From Patescibacteria group bacterium (GTDB taxonomy: Bacteria > Patescibacteriota > Minisyncoccia > Phycocordibacterales > UBA918), in assembly GCA_019750255.1 (NCBI GenBank), contig JAIEOU010000001.1, positions 1 to 36,005 on the forward strand: a DNA stretch of 36,005 nucleotides, given 5' to 3'. Below are positions 17,554 through 25,740 of this stretch, one piece after another (within the stretch, counting starts at the first letter, position 1; each line of letters starts with the position of its first letter). The translations under genes and the position numbers were made by a program. The notes beneath the pieces are model-generated. The model did not search any database and had not been told where the DNA came from. It saw nothing but the letters and a program-made list of their open reading frames with translations.

Positions 17554-19824
17554 TTACTTCGCCACCGCAAGCGCCTCCTCGAGGCGGACCGAAAGTAGTT
17601 TTGATACACCATCACTACCCATAGTGATACCGTAGAGGACACTCGCGCGGCTCATCGTCTCCCGGTTGTGGGTGATAAGAATCAGCTGACTCTTTTTGGC
17701 GAGGGCCTCAATCAAGTCTCCATAGCGGCGGCTATTGGCTTCATCAAGCGCCGCATCGGTCTCATCAAGAATCACAAACGGTGGTGGATTCACCTGACTC
17801 ATTGCAAATATAAGCGCGATTGAGGTGAGTGCACGCTCGCCACCCGAGAGCATCTCCAGGCCCTTCACCCGCTTATTCGGTAATTTCACGTTAAGCTCGA
17901 TACCGACTTCGGTCTCACGCTCTTCTTCGCTTTCCTCTGTCCCATCTTCGTCTTCACTTTTCACCTTACTCTTTGGCTCCACCCGCGCGAGTGATGCTTC
18001 TCCCCCGCCAAACATCAGAGTGAAGAAGGTATTAAATTCGACCGATATTTTATCGATACCAGCAAAAAATTGTTCTTGGAGTTCGCTCGTTAGTTCCGCA
18101 ATCAAGGTCATGAGCTTTTCTACCGAGGCGGTGAGATCGGCCACTTCGCGCTCGAGAAAGGCGTCGCGTTCTTTCGCCTCCTGCCACTCCTTCATGGTGT
18201 CATCGGTAGCACCGATACCAAGTTCCTCAAGGCGAATCTTCAGCTTCTCAAGCTCATGGCGACGAGCGCGCTGCAGACTGCGATCCTCCGCTGCGATAAT
18301 CTCAGAACTTACCACCACTCCATCAATTTCAAGCGGGGTTTCAAAGTACCGTGCGAGTTCTCTTCCGAGGAGCGCCACTGATTCTTCAAGCTCTCGCTTA
18401 AATTCATCACGGTCGCGTTCGAGCGCCAATAATTCTCGATCAATGCGCTCAACTGTTGCCTCAAACATACGTTGTTCTCCTACCAGACGAAAAACTTCTC
18501 GCTCGGCTTGGCGCGCACCATGCGCTTCAGCCTCGAGGGATTTTCGCACGTTGTTGTATCCAGCTTCGGCTTCGCGCTCAATGGTTTCTGCCTCTTCCAT
18601 TTTTAATCGCAGCGCCGTGGCCCCTACTTCAAGCTCCGCCCGTTCCTTCGCAAGTTCTTCATCATCGTCAACAACAGGCGCCTCAGGAGCGCGTTCAAGG
18701 AGCACCCGCAGCCGGCGCACAACATCCGTGAGGGTGCGCTTAATCAGTGCTAGGTCATCACGCTGTGCCACTCCAGCCACCTGTTGCTCGATGTCCGCAA
18801 CGACGCGCTCAAGCTCACCCCGAGGAATGGCGGGAAGTGCGACGGATTTAGGACGACTACGCTCTTCAATACGGCGCACCAAGTACGCCAGTTGACCTTC
18901 GATTTGACCGAGCTCCCGCAACGCCGTCTGGCGGTTTTTTGAGGCCGCTCGCCAGGCCTCTTCGGCAGCTACTACCCCACTACTTTCTTCATCATTCGCC
19001 TCAGCTGCCTTTAGTACATCTTTGGCAGCGGCAAGTTGCTTTTTAACCTCCTCAAGCACAGCGGTCGGTTCCTGACGTAGTGCGTGTAATCGATCAGCAT
19101 GAAAGGCTATGTATGAATCTTCCCGCTTCAGATACTCAAGGTATGCTCCTTTTAGTTTCGTTTGCACCTCAAGCGACTTTTCAATTTTCTGGACCTGCTT
19201 CTCGAGGTACCGCAGGTGCGGTGCTGCTTCACGCCGCAAGGATTCCACCTGAGCAATATTCTCCCGCGTTTTATCGAGCTTCCGTTCGGCTTCATTCTTT
19301 TTCAGTTGGTACACCTTGAGTCCAAGCGCATCTTCAATCATTTCCCGGCGTTCACGCGGTCCGGCCGAAATGATACGATCTGCTTCACCTTGTGAGATTA
19401 TATGATGACCAGTTGAGCCAATGTTTGCTACCGCCAGAAGCTCTTGGACATCTTTTAGTCGTACCGCTGAACCGTTAAGCAGGTATTCATTCTGACCATC
19501 ACGATGAACCACCCGCTCAATCCGCACCTCATCAAAATCCAGTGGAAATTGTCGCTTACTATTATCGAGCACCACTTCTACCTGGGCGCGATTGCCCCGC
19601 GAGACGCTTTCGCTTCCACCCCAAATCAGGTCTTCACCCCGCTTGCCGCGCATCGATTTTACGGATTGCTCACCGAGCACAAACCGAAATGATTCCGCCA
19701 CATTACTCTTCCCCGAGCCGTTTGGACCAACAATGGCGGTAATGGGTGCAGAAAACTCCAGCTCGCCTTTTTTGGCAAATGATTTAAAGCCATTGATGGT
19801 AAGAGATTTAAGGTACATAGACAT
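17554..19824 (-). CDS. smc: Short SMC-family ATPase without a hinge domain
   Basis: Chromosome structure/segregation ATPase of the SMC family, 756 residues instead of the usual 1150-1200. The N-terminal half-ATPase has Walker A GPNGSGKS (33-40) and the typical SMC opening LTINGFKSFA. The C-terminal half has the signature LSGGERALTSIALIF (from 659), Walker B with Asp687-Glu688, the D-loop ALDEAN and the H-loop ITHNRETM. Between them are two coiled-coil stretches (about 165-325 and 345-600), joined only by a Pro-rich turn (RPKSVALPAIPRGE, near 325-340). The roughly 150-residue hinge that dimerises SMC is not there, nor is a CxxC zinc hook as in Rad50. An acidic insert lies near 625. The start directly follows the TAA of the upstream prepilin gene, so it is read in the pilin operon. 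Confidence 0.9.
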   Translation of the reverse strand: MSMYLKSLTINGFKSFAKKGELEFSAPITAIVGPNGSGKSNVAESFRFVLGEQSVKSMRGKRGEDLIWGGSESVSRGNRAQVEVVLDNSKRQFPLDFDEVRIERVVHRDGQNEYLLNGSAVRLKDVQELLAVANIGSTGHHIISQGEADRIISAGPRERREMIEDALGLKVYQLKKNEAERKLDKTRENIAQVESLRREAAPHLRYLEKQVQKIEKSLEVQTKLKGAYLEYLKREDSYIAFHADRLHALRQEPTAVLEEVKKQLAAAKDVLKAAEANDEESSGVVAAEEAWRAASKNRQTALRELGQIEGQLAYLVRRIEERSRPKSVALPAIPRGELERVVADIEQQVAGVAQRDDLALIKRTLTDVVRRLRVLLERAPEAPVVDDDEELAKERAELEVGATALRLKMEEAETIEREAEAGYNNVRKSLEAEAHGARQAEREVFRLVGEQRMFEATVERIDRELLALERDRDEFKRELEESVALLGRELARYFETPLEIDGVVVSSEIIAAEDRSLQRARRHELEKLKIRLEELGIGATDDTMKEWQEAKERDAFLEREVADLTASVEKLMTLIAELTSELQEQFFAGIDKISVEFNTFFTLMFGGGEASLARVEPKSKVKSEDEDGTEESEEERETEVGIELNVKLPNKRVKGLEMLSGGERALTSIALIFAMSQVNPPPFVILDETDAALDEANSRRYGDLIEALAKKSQLILITHNRETMSRASVLYGITMGSDGVSKLLSVRLEEALAVAK

Positions 19825-20427
19825 TTACCAGCACCTGGCCCCTGGTGAAGATACTGCATATGTATCTGTCATTACTGGCCATGGAATTCCACTAAGATCT
19901 ACGCATCCTTCTGGATAGCGAACATACGGATGACTTAGACTATCTACAAATAGCGCTTCAACACTACGGTGAATGAGCACCTTATATTCTGTTCCAGCAT
20001 TGTTCGTAGCATAATAAATACCTCGCCCTTGCGGCAGACCCGCTGATGATTCAATGGGTAGTGTGTCAATAAATTCAGGGACAAAATCCGCACCCGCGTT
20101 TATGCCAATTATATAATTGGCACAAGTATCATTCCATGGCATCGTCGTCTGTCCAATTGGCCCAGCCCATACTCGTGTGCCGACTTCCCAAGCAACACCG
20201 CACCCCATCGCTGGATAACGCTCGTGTTTATCTTTATAGAGCTCTAGGGCCACCCGTAACTGCTCAAGTTGGTTCATGCGCACCTTATCCCGAGACTGCT
20301 TACGTGCCTCGGAAAAATTGACGTACACAATCGCCACTAAAATGCCAATTATGGCAATAGCAACCAGAAGCTCAATTAAAGTAAAGCCCTTATGGTCCTT
20401 TCTCTCAAATGTAAAAAAATGCATCAT
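19825..20427 (-). CDS. Type IV prepilin-like protein
   Basis: A secreted pilin or pseudopilin subunit of about 200 residues. A short charged leader ends in G, followed by FTLIELLVAIAIIGILVAIVYVNF: the class III prepilin signal, with cleavage between G and F, methylatable Phe+1 and Glu+5. The globular part holds several Cys (for example CGVAW, CANYI, GARCW) that may form disulfides. I choose ATG 20427: it overlaps the upstream pilin stop as ATGA and has GGAGG nine bases upstream, a classical coupled start. The neighbouring smc follows without a gap. Confidence 0.92.
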   Translation of the reverse strand: MMHFFTFERKDHKGFTLIELLVAIAIIGILVAIVYVNFSEARKQSRDKVRMNQLEQLRVALELYKDKHERYPAMGCGVAWEVGTRVWAGPIGQTTMPWNDTCANYIIGINAGADFVPEFIDTLPIESSAGLPQGRGIYYATNNAGTEYKVLIHRSVEALFVDSLSHPYVRYPEGCVDLSGIPWPVMTDTYAVSSPGARCW

Positions 20428-21008
20428 AGACATTCACCTCCAACTGAATACACTGCGTAGGTGGTCGGGTGTGGACTTGTTGCCCCACAGAGCACGGTGG
20501 TCCTTGGACACTGCGGTGGGCAGGCGGCAAATTTCTTAGTGTCCGCATAACTCGAAAACTGATTATTTGTGGATTCAATCGTTCCAAACGTGATGATTTT
20601 GTAGGCCGTTCGGTCGGCATTTACAAAGTACATAAAACTTTGCCCAACGGCTTCAGTCGGATCGGGATACGAAGTTATAAACCCGGCCATGTTACTGGCA
20701 CTAATAAATTGCTGCGCATTTGTACAGACTGCTGTAGTAAGTCCGGCAGCATTAGTTGAATCAGTAGTTGCCCAGCTCCCACTACTTCCACAGCCCCGCT
20801 CCGGATACTGTCCATTTTGTGCCTTATATTGCTCGACCGCTAACTGCAGATCAGACAACGTGGTTTGCCTAATTTTGTCACGCGCACTTTTGCGTGATTC
20901 ATTAAAGTTAACGTAAATAATCGCCATCAAAATACCAATGATTGTAATTACTACCATTAGTTCAATGAGGGTAAAACCGCGACGTAGATTTATTGTGCCT
21001 ACCATCAT
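20424..21008 (-). CDS. Type IV prepilin-like protein
   Basis: About 194 residues. The leader MMVGTINLRRG is followed by FTLIELMVVITIIGILMAIIY, a standard prepilin N-terminus. The sequence just after the hydrophobic helix (NFNESRKSARDKIRQTTLSDLQLAVEQYK cut to its key features: Ser-Arg-Lys-x-x-x-Asp-Lys) closely matches the next pilin gene, so the two are likely paralogues by duplication. C-terminal Cys residues (AACPPQCP, LCGA, GECL) suggest disulfides. A TGATAAAAT extended -10-like box lies about 16 bases before the ATG. It ends in a TGA that overlaps the next start. Confidence 0.92.
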   Translation of the reverse strand: MMVGTINLRRGFTLIELMVVITIIGILMAIIYVNFNESRKSARDKIRQTTLSDLQLAVEQYKAQNGQYPERGCGSSGSWATTDSTNAAGLTTAVCTNAQQFISASNMAGFITSYPDPTEAVGQSFMYFVNADRTAYKIITFGTIESTNNQFSSYADTKKFAACPPQCPRTTVLCGATSPHPTTYAVYSVGGECL

Positions 21009-21070
21009 ATAGATTTATTCACTCATTTTATCACGCAACGAGCCTGACTTTAGCACAGAAACACAGGTCA

Positions 21071-21598
21071 CTAATTGTCATCGATTTCATTAAAAAACAC
21101 ACAAACGTCGTCATCTTGCGCCACGCGTTCAGTAGCCCAGGCGGAAGAAGTGAGCCAGGTATCTAGCTGACCGTCACGTCCCCGACTGCAAATAATGCTT
21201 GGAAATTCAGTCCCTGAATGGATAAAATTATCATCATACAAATAAAAATTTCCCCAAGGGTCCCGGGAAGGCACGGTTATATCTACTGCGGCTTTTACTT
21301 CAGGTATGATAACTGACTCCCACGAACTTTCTGAATCATTTGGAGAGACCGCAGGATTCCGAAACCTACAATGTGAGCAGTATCCAGCTCCAGGCATTTC
21401 TCCAACTCGCTCGACATAGAGCTGGAACGCCAGCTTTATATCTTCAAGATCTGTCTTAGCCTTACCGACTCGACCCGACTCCCTAGCACCGGACATACTG
21501 ACGAGCGCGGCGCCGAGTAAGATGCCAATTAATGCTATAACGACCAGCAGTTCAATTATTGTGAAGCCTGATTTGTTTTTATTAAAGAGCGCAATCAT
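21071..21598 (-). CDS. Type IV prepilin-like protein
   Basis: 175 residues. The leader MIALFNKNKSG precedes FTIIELLVVIALIGILLGAAL, a prepilin signal. The globular domain has CSHCR, which may bind a metal or form a disulfide, and lines such as DPWGNFYLYDD typical of pseudopilins related to GspG (calcium-site region). A Shine-Dalgarno (AAGGTGG) sits right before the ATG at 21598, overlapping the end of the upstream pilin gene, so it is cotranslated. Confidence 0.92.
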   Translation of the reverse strand: MIALFNKNKSGFTIIELLVVIALIGILLGAALVSMSGARESGRVGKAKTDLEDIKLAFQLYVERVGEMPGAGYCSHCRFRNPAVSPNDSESSWESVIIPEVKAAVDITVPSRDPWGNFYLYDDNFIHSGTEFPSIICSRGRDGQLDTWLTSSAWATERVAQDDDVCVFFNEIDDN

Positions 21599-21604
21599 AC
21601 CACC

Positions 21605-22402
21605 TTATTTACAGATAATTTCTGTGGTCGCTGCCACGGCACAAACACGATGATAATCAGAAATGGGAGCAAGCGGATCTGCCAGGCTCGGATTAACCGA
21701 TGAAATATTACATACGCCCCGATTGGCGGCAGTACCTTCTAGTGGTGCAAAACCTCCCCATACACCGTAGGTAGTGGTAAAGCCCACGTCGGTATTACTA
21801 CAGGTGTATGCAGATGCAACTGCTGCGTCAAACGGGTAATGAGCCGTAGCAGCACCAGGATGCTTTAATCGCCCACAAAGACCAACCTGCCTGATATCAG
21901 TAGTGTTTGGAACCGAGCCACTCGTTGGCTTCACGTCACAGCTTTTCATTGGATGGGTATAATCAACCACTTCCGATTCAACAGATTTCCGAGCGATTAA
22001 TTTGTAAACGGTACCATCATCGTTGGTTACATACGCGTATCCGCAGTCCGTAGCGCAGCCACGTTTAGGGTCGCGTGGTAAAACCGGGATGTACGTGGGA
22101 GCTAGACCCTCAATATACACGCCTCCGCTAGCACACTGGAAACCGGTACCCATTCCGGATTCACCCGACCATTGATTGGGACCATTACAGCCCTCTGGAT
22201 ATCTTCCTTCACGTTGCTTGTACAGCTCAAGTGCAGATTGTAGCGCCCTCAGATCAGCCTGCCGATCAGCATCACGTCCGATTCTTCCCGACTGTGACGC
22301 GTAAATATAAACGCTGCTACTAAGTATTCCAATGATTGAAATGACCACCAATAATTCCACCAGGGTAAAGCCCGAGATTGAGATGCGGCAGGAACGATAC
22401 AT
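21605..22402 (-). CDS. Type IV prepilin-like protein, larger
   Basis: 265 residues from ATG 22402 (MYRSCRISISG, then FTLVELLVVISIIGILSSSVY). A GTG at 22420 would fall inside the terminator hairpin of rnc and is less likely. The body has several Cys and a DPKRGCATDCGYAYVTNDDG segment like the other pilins of the cluster. First gene of the four-pilin-plus-smc run. The order suggests minor pilins or pseudopilins of a type IV pilus or secretion machine whose motor genes lie outside the window. Confidence 0.92.
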   Translation of the reverse strand: MYRSCRISISGFTLVELLVVISIIGILSSSVYIYASQSGRIGRDADRQADLRALQSALELYKQREGRYPEGCNGPNQWSGESGMGTGFQCASGGVYIEGLAPTYIPVLPRDPKRGCATDCGYAYVTNDDGTVYKLIARKSVESEVVDYTHPMKSCDVKPTSGSVPNTTDIRQVGLCGRLKHPGAATAHYPFDAAVASAYTCSNTDVGFTTTYGVWGGFAPLEGTAANRGVCNISSVNPSLADPLAPISDYHRVCAVAATTEIICK

Positions 22403-22416
22403 ATTCACCAATGGTA

Positions 22417-22455
22417 GCACAAAGGGGTGAGCGCAGAGCGCCCACCCCTTTGTGC
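22417..22455. terminator. Terminator after rnc
   Basis: An 18-bp arm pair (22417-22434 with 22438-22455, three-base loop, one mismatch). It lies 19 bases past the rnc stop and just before the first pilin gene. The T-run is weak. Confidence 0.6.
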
Positions 22456-22473
22456 TCTGTGCACAGTTTGCAT

Positions 22474-23190
22474 CTACTCATCACCCCAGCCCTTGGCGGC
22501 AATAGCGTGTTGTGCCGCCTGCTGCTCGGCCTCTTGCTTCGAACGCCCCTTACCTTCTGCAACCTTTTCGTGACGCAAGAATACACCGATAGTAAAAATA
22601 CGATCATGATCAGGACCTTCCTGGGAAATTGTTTCGTAGGTGGGAGTAATGGAGGCTTTCTCTTGTGATAATTCCTGAAAACGACTCTTTGGATCCTGCC
22701 ACAGACGCTTACGAACAATCTCTTCAGTATGCTTAAACAGCCGGCCAGCAATAAAATCACGTGCAGCATCGTAGCCCTGATCAAGATAGAGCGCACCGAT
22801 GCAGGCCTCAAATACGTTTGCCAGAATGTACTGTCGAGCGCGACCCTCATCCTTAGCCTCACCCTTAGACATGAGTAGGAATTTATTTACCCCCAACGCC
22901 TCTGACGCGGCCGAGAGCGATACAGTATTTACGAGCGCTGCCCGGATAGCAGTCAGTTCACCTTCCGGTTTTTCTGGATACATCTTAAAGAGATGGTCGG
23001 TGACCACAAGCTCGAGGACAGCATCGCCAAGAAACTCGAGGCGCTCGTTATGTTCCCAAGTAGCCTCTCTGTGCTCATTTAAGTACGAACGGTGAGTGAT
23101 AGCCGACAAGAGCAAATCAGTATTATTGAAAGTAGCCCCTAAAAGGGTTTGCAACGCAGCCAGGTCGGTAGTATGTGTGATATCGTCCAT
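22474..23190 (-). CDS. rnc: Ribonuclease III
   Basis: Cleaves double-stranded RNA in rRNA and mRNA processing. The 238 residues from ATG 23190 have the signature NERLEFLGDAVL with Glu52 and Asp56 of the active site, then Asn125 and Glu128 in NVFEACIGALY, and a C-terminal dsRNA-binding domain (about 168-235, ending KQEAEQQAAQHAI). An in-frame ATG at 23226 would add 12 residues not seen in the family. An extended -10 TGCTATACT lies at 23291-23299, giving a leader of about 60-95 nt, longer than for most first genes here. A hairpin terminator follows. Confidence 0.95.
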   Translation of the reverse strand: MDDITHTTDLAALQTLLGATFNNTDLLLSAITHRSYLNEHREATWEHNERLEFLGDAVLELVVTDHLFKMYPEKPEGELTAIRAALVNTVSLSAASEALGVNKFLLMSKGEAKDEGRARQYILANVFEACIGALYLDQGYDAARDFIAGRLFKHTEEIVRKRLWQDPKSRFQELSQEKASITPTYETISQEGPDHDRIFTIGVFLRHEKVAEGKGRSKQEAEQQAAQHAIAAKGWGDE

Positions 23191-23290
23191 GAAATTATTT
23201 AAAAGTGAGTGCGTGGATAAAATCATGTGCTACAAACAGCGACTGAGTAGCCGAGCGAGGCATACTTGGTGTACGGTGAAATTCGTTACG

Positions 23291-23299
23291 AGTATAGCA
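23291..23299 (-). promoter_or_regulatory. rnc extended -10 promoter (TGCTATACT)
   Basis: The same nonamer as before rnr and dnaE, here on the minus strand upstream of rnc and downstream of the nusB-nudix stop. Confidence 0.55.
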
Positions 23300-23342
23300 A
23301 CACCGTAGCGAATGATTTTTGGCACGCAGGACGAGGGTACCA

Positions 23343-24245
23343 CTATTTACTGCGTCTGCCAACCAGCATCGTAATCGCCTTGGTTACAATAGGTAGAATG
23401 TCTTCGTAGAAATTAAGGTCAAGAATATCGGCAACTTTGAACCACTTGGCATCATCGAGACCCCCCTTCTTTGCGAGTGTAACATCTTGGTACGGTGCCC
23501 GGGCGAGAAAATAATGAACTTGTTTCCGCACCTTACCCTTCTCCGGCTGAGAGGCTACGTATTCGTTATTGCCCAACTCGGCTTCAATTATAACGGGTAG
23601 ACTCATCTCTTCAAGGAGCGCCCGCGTTGCCCCCTGTTCCACCGTTTCCTCGGGTCTTACCTTACTCTTTGAAAGTGTCCAATGGCCAAAAATATCATGC
23701 ACAAGCGCCAAGTACATCACGCCATCCTCTTCAGCGTAGACCACCGCCCCGGCGAGTCGCTCAATCGGCATCTGGTCAAACGGCACTTCTTTCTTCTTAC
23801 GCTTACTCACCTCCTCCTTCCCTGGCTCACCAATTTCTTTATATACAGCCCCTAGTACTCCGTTTACGAAGCGACTACTGTTTTCACCCCCAAATTGCTT
23901 AGCCAGCTCAATCGCCTCATTAATCGCTACCTTAGCGGGAACTTCATTGCGCTCAGAAAAAAGCAGCTCATAGAGACCAAGGCGTAGAATATTACGATCA
24001 ACGGGAGAAATTCGGTCGAGAGGCCATTCCGGAGCCGCTTTAGTAATAACGAGGTCAAGCTCGTTTTGCTTACTCAAAATACCGTCAAGGAGCTTTTCCA
24101 TAAACGGTAGGTCGGCTTTATTTGGAGCAAACTCGGAGACGTTACGTTCTAGTACTTCACCTATGGCTTTTTTATCAATAGCATTGAGATCCCACTCAAA
24201 GAGGGTCTGGAGAACGATACTGCGGGAAAGATGCCGATTAGCCAT
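23343..24245 (-). CDS. nusB: NusB antitermination factor fused to a Nudix-like domain
   Basis: 300 residues in two parts. Residues 1-140 are NusB (SRSIVLQTLFEWD, then SPVDRNILRLGLYELL, KVAINEAIELAKQFG, SSRFVNGVLGAV), which binds boxA RNA with NusE/S10 in rRNA antitermination. A Lys-rich linker (143-153) leads to a Nudix-hydrolase fold (160-300). The Nudix box is partly degraded: catalytic acids Glu200, Glu212 and Glu213 remain, but the box Gly is Ser194, the Arg-Glu pair is Arg208-Ala209, and the late Gly is Ser215. Hydrolase activity is therefore doubtful. I start at ATG 24245, where the NusB family begins; the longer frame to 24329 runs into a terminator. Located between rpmF and rnc. Confidence 0.92.
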   Translation of the reverse strand: MANRHLSRSIVLQTLFEWDLNAIDKKAIGEVLERNVSEFAPNKADLPFMEKLLDGILSKQNELDLVITKAAPEWPLDRISPVDRNILRLGLYELLFSERNEVPAKVAINEAIELAKQFGGENSSRFVNGVLGAVYKEIGEPGKEEVSKRKKKEVPFDQMPIERLAGAVVYAEEDGVMYLALVHDIFGHWTLSKSKVRPEETVEQGATRALLEEMSLPVIIEAELGNNEYVASQPEKGKVRKQVHYFLARAPYQDVTLAKKGGLDDAKWFKVADILDLNFYEDILPIVTKAITMLVGRRSK

Positions 24246-24315
24246 ATGAAAATGTACAAAACTACTACTGCTACTAGAGTACCATACATCCAGCTTCACA
24301 ACCGAGAAATCCACA

Positions 24316-24341
24316 AACCCCGCCCACAAGTGGGCGGGGTT
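24316..24341. terminator. Terminator after rpmF
   Basis: A 12-bp perfect GC-rich stem with a two-base gap at the tip, AACC/GGTT at the ends, nine bases past the rpmF stop. Confidence 0.8.
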
Positions 24342-24350
24342 ATTGGTTGG

Positions 24351-24608
24351 TTACTTTGACTCCACTGGATCTACGGCCGCTCCGCGGATAGCCTCACGCT
24401 TTGCTGTCATTCGGTCTTCTCGACTCTTCTTCTTAGCCAAGAGGTCAATTACGACTCGTCCCTTATAAAAGCCGCAATTAAGGCACATGTGATGAGGGCG
24501 GTGATCCGCTCCACAGTTTGTGCACTTTGAAAGGGTTGGCGCTTTGAGCGCGTGGTGAGAACGGCGGCTGCCGGTCTGCCCCTTGGTGTGTCGCATTCGT
24601 ACTACCAT
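24351..24608 (-). CDS. rpmF: 50S ribosomal protein L32
   Basis: An 85-residue large-subunit protein. The start MVVRMRHTKGQTGSRRSHHA matches the basic L32 N-terminus, and the zinc ribbon is intact (CTNCG, then CLNCG). Longer than the usual 55-60 residues because of a charged C-terminal tail (KKKSREDRM onward). The ATG at 24608 is ten bases after a TGCTATAGT extended -10, so the mRNA should be leaderless; an in-frame ATG at 24596 is the alternative. Confidence 0.93.
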   Translation of the reverse strand: MVVRMRHTKGQTGSRRSHHALKAPTLSKCTNCGADHRPHHMCLNCGFYKGRVVIDLLAKKKSREDRMTAKREAIRGAAVDPVESK

Positions 24609-24618
24609 AATGGGCGGT

Positions 24619-24627
24619 ACTATAGCA
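24619..24627 (-). promoter_or_regulatory. rpmF extended -10 promoter (TGCTATAGT)
   Basis: TGC plus TATAGT on the minus strand, ending ten bases before the ATG of rpmF. Confidence 0.6.
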
Positions 24628-24683
24628 GGGTTCGAATAAAAAAGCAAAGCGCCAGCAGGTAAACCCACTGACGCTCATATGCC

Positions 24684-24959
24684 CTAGTCCTTTGCAATAC
24701 GCAAGGAGGGGGGCCGTCGTTCTCCGTGCGTACAAGCTTTCTTAGTCCTGACTGAAACCTGGGAGGGTTTTTTATCAGACACTAGGAAAATCTGGACACC
24801 CGACTTCTCAATAATGTCAGGGTTGGTACAAGCAATTTCCTGACCGTTCATCAAATTATTGCTGAAGCGGCAGTCGGTACAGCCAACCGCTTCCAGATAA
24901 TCTGGTGAGACAGGTTCTCTACTGCTGGCATTCAGATCTTGCTCGTTTTCTTTACGCAT
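24684..24959 (-). CDS. Small four-cysteine protein, function unknown
   Basis: A 91-residue soluble protein that I do not recognise. Cys27 and Cys30 (GCTDC), Cys44 (IACTN) and Cys76 (ACTHG) form a CxxC...C...C pattern suited to one zinc ion or an iron-sulfur cluster. The first 20 residues are acidic and low-complexity; the tail is basic. It has its own good promoter (24992-25020) with a 5' leader of about 25 nt and a weak GGGG before the ATG. It sits between rnhB and rpmF. The conserved-looking Cys spacing and the promoter make it a likely real gene. Confidence 0.75.
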   Translation of the reverse strand: MRKENEQDLNASSREPVSPDYLEAVGCTDCRFSNNLMNGQEIACTNPDIIEKSGVQIFLVSDKKPSQVSVRTKKACTHGERRPPSLRIAKD

Positions 24960-24991
24960 GGTACATCCCCAAAATATCTAACCCAAGGTTC

Positions 24992-25020
24992 ACCATACTT
25001 TCATAAAGTGTTTTTGTCAA
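24992..25020 (-). promoter_or_regulatory. Sigma70-type promoter of the four-Cys gene
   Basis: TTGACA (25015-25020) and TATGGT (24992-24997) with a 17-bp spacer on the minus strand. One of the best canonical promoters in the window. Confidence 0.7.
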
Positions 25021-25040
25021 TGCCTTGAGAGGCATCGTAG

Positions 25041-25688
25041 TCACTTCCTAAATATATTGCGGCAAAAACTCTGTCTATGGATTTTAGATATTCCGAGTTT
25101 CATAAGGACCTCTCGGTGGGCCGCAGTACCATACCCCTTGTGTGCAGCAAGCCCAAATCCAGGATACCGACGAGCCACCGCAACCATTTCCCTGTCTCGT
25201 GTCACCTTCGCCACAATGGAGGCTAGGCCGATAACCGATTCTTTAGCGTCACCTTTGATAATGGTTTCTTGATGAGGAAACTCTGCCGGCGCCTTTAATC
25301 CCCCATCAAGCTTCACCATCACCGCATCCGCACCGAGGAGTGCCCGAGGGATGTTTTCTAAAACCGGCCTAGGATGAGCGTTACTTTTTTCTAAGACCTC
25401 GCTGAGGGCTCGCCCTAACGCTTTTTGTATTGCGGGCACAATGCCGATTTCATCTATAGTAGCGGCCGACTCCCCCGCCACCACATAAAACAACTTCCCT
25501 TCGCTCTGCAACACTTCGGCCGCACCATAAATACTTTCTCGCTTCTTTTGTGAGAGTTTTTTACTATCCGTAACTCCGGGAAGTAGGGACCAATCAAAAT
25601 CCTCCGGCACGAGCGCCGCCCCGACCATCACCGGCCCCGCAAGCGGTCCGCGCCCCACCTCGTCTATGCCAATGTGCCAGGTATCCAC
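25041..25688 (-). CDS. rnhB: Ribonuclease HII
   Basis: Removes RNA from RNA-DNA hybrids and single ribonucleotides from DNA. The 215 residues show IGIDEVGRGPLAGPV (catalytic Asp9 and Glu10), TDSKKLS, KGDAKESVIGLASIVAKVTRDR, and GYGTAAH. The start is GTG 25688 (MDTWHIGIDE); a TGATATGAT extended -10 ends eight bases upstream, so it is probably leaderless. Divergent from dnaE, sharing a promoter region of about 50 bp. Confidence 0.95.
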   Translation of the reverse strand: MDTWHIGIDEVGRGPLAGPVMVGAALVPEDFDWSLLPGVTDSKKLSQKKRESIYGAAEVLQSEGKLFYVVAGESAATIDEIGIVPAIQKALGRALSEVLEKSNAHPRPVLENIPRALLGADAVMVKLDGGLKAPAEFPHQETIIKGDAKESVIGLASIVAKVTRDREMVAVARRYPGFGLAAHKGYGTAAHREVLMKLGISKIHRQSFCRNIFRK

Positions 25689-25696
25689 AGAAGTGC

Positions 25697-25705
25697 ATCA
25701 TATCA
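25697..25705 (-). promoter_or_regulatory. rnhB extended -10 promoter (TGATATGAT)
   Basis: TGA plus TATGAT on the minus strand, ending eight bases before the GTG start. Confidence 0.55.
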
Positions 25706-25722
25706 CCACCCCAAGGAACCAG

Positions 25723-25731
25723 TGCTATACT
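25723..25731 (+). promoter_or_regulatory. dnaE extended -10 promoter (TGCTATACT)
   Basis: TGC plus TATACT (25726-25731) ends nine bases before the ATG at 25741. The flanking AGTGCTATACT is identical to the rnr promoter. Confidence 0.65.
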
Positions 25732-25740
25732 AGCCGCACC

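Noticed and set aside
17825-18895. 356-aa plus-strand frame inside smc
   Set aside because: Very Ser/Arg-rich composition is typical of the antisense of a coiled-coil gene; smc on the other strand is unmistakable.
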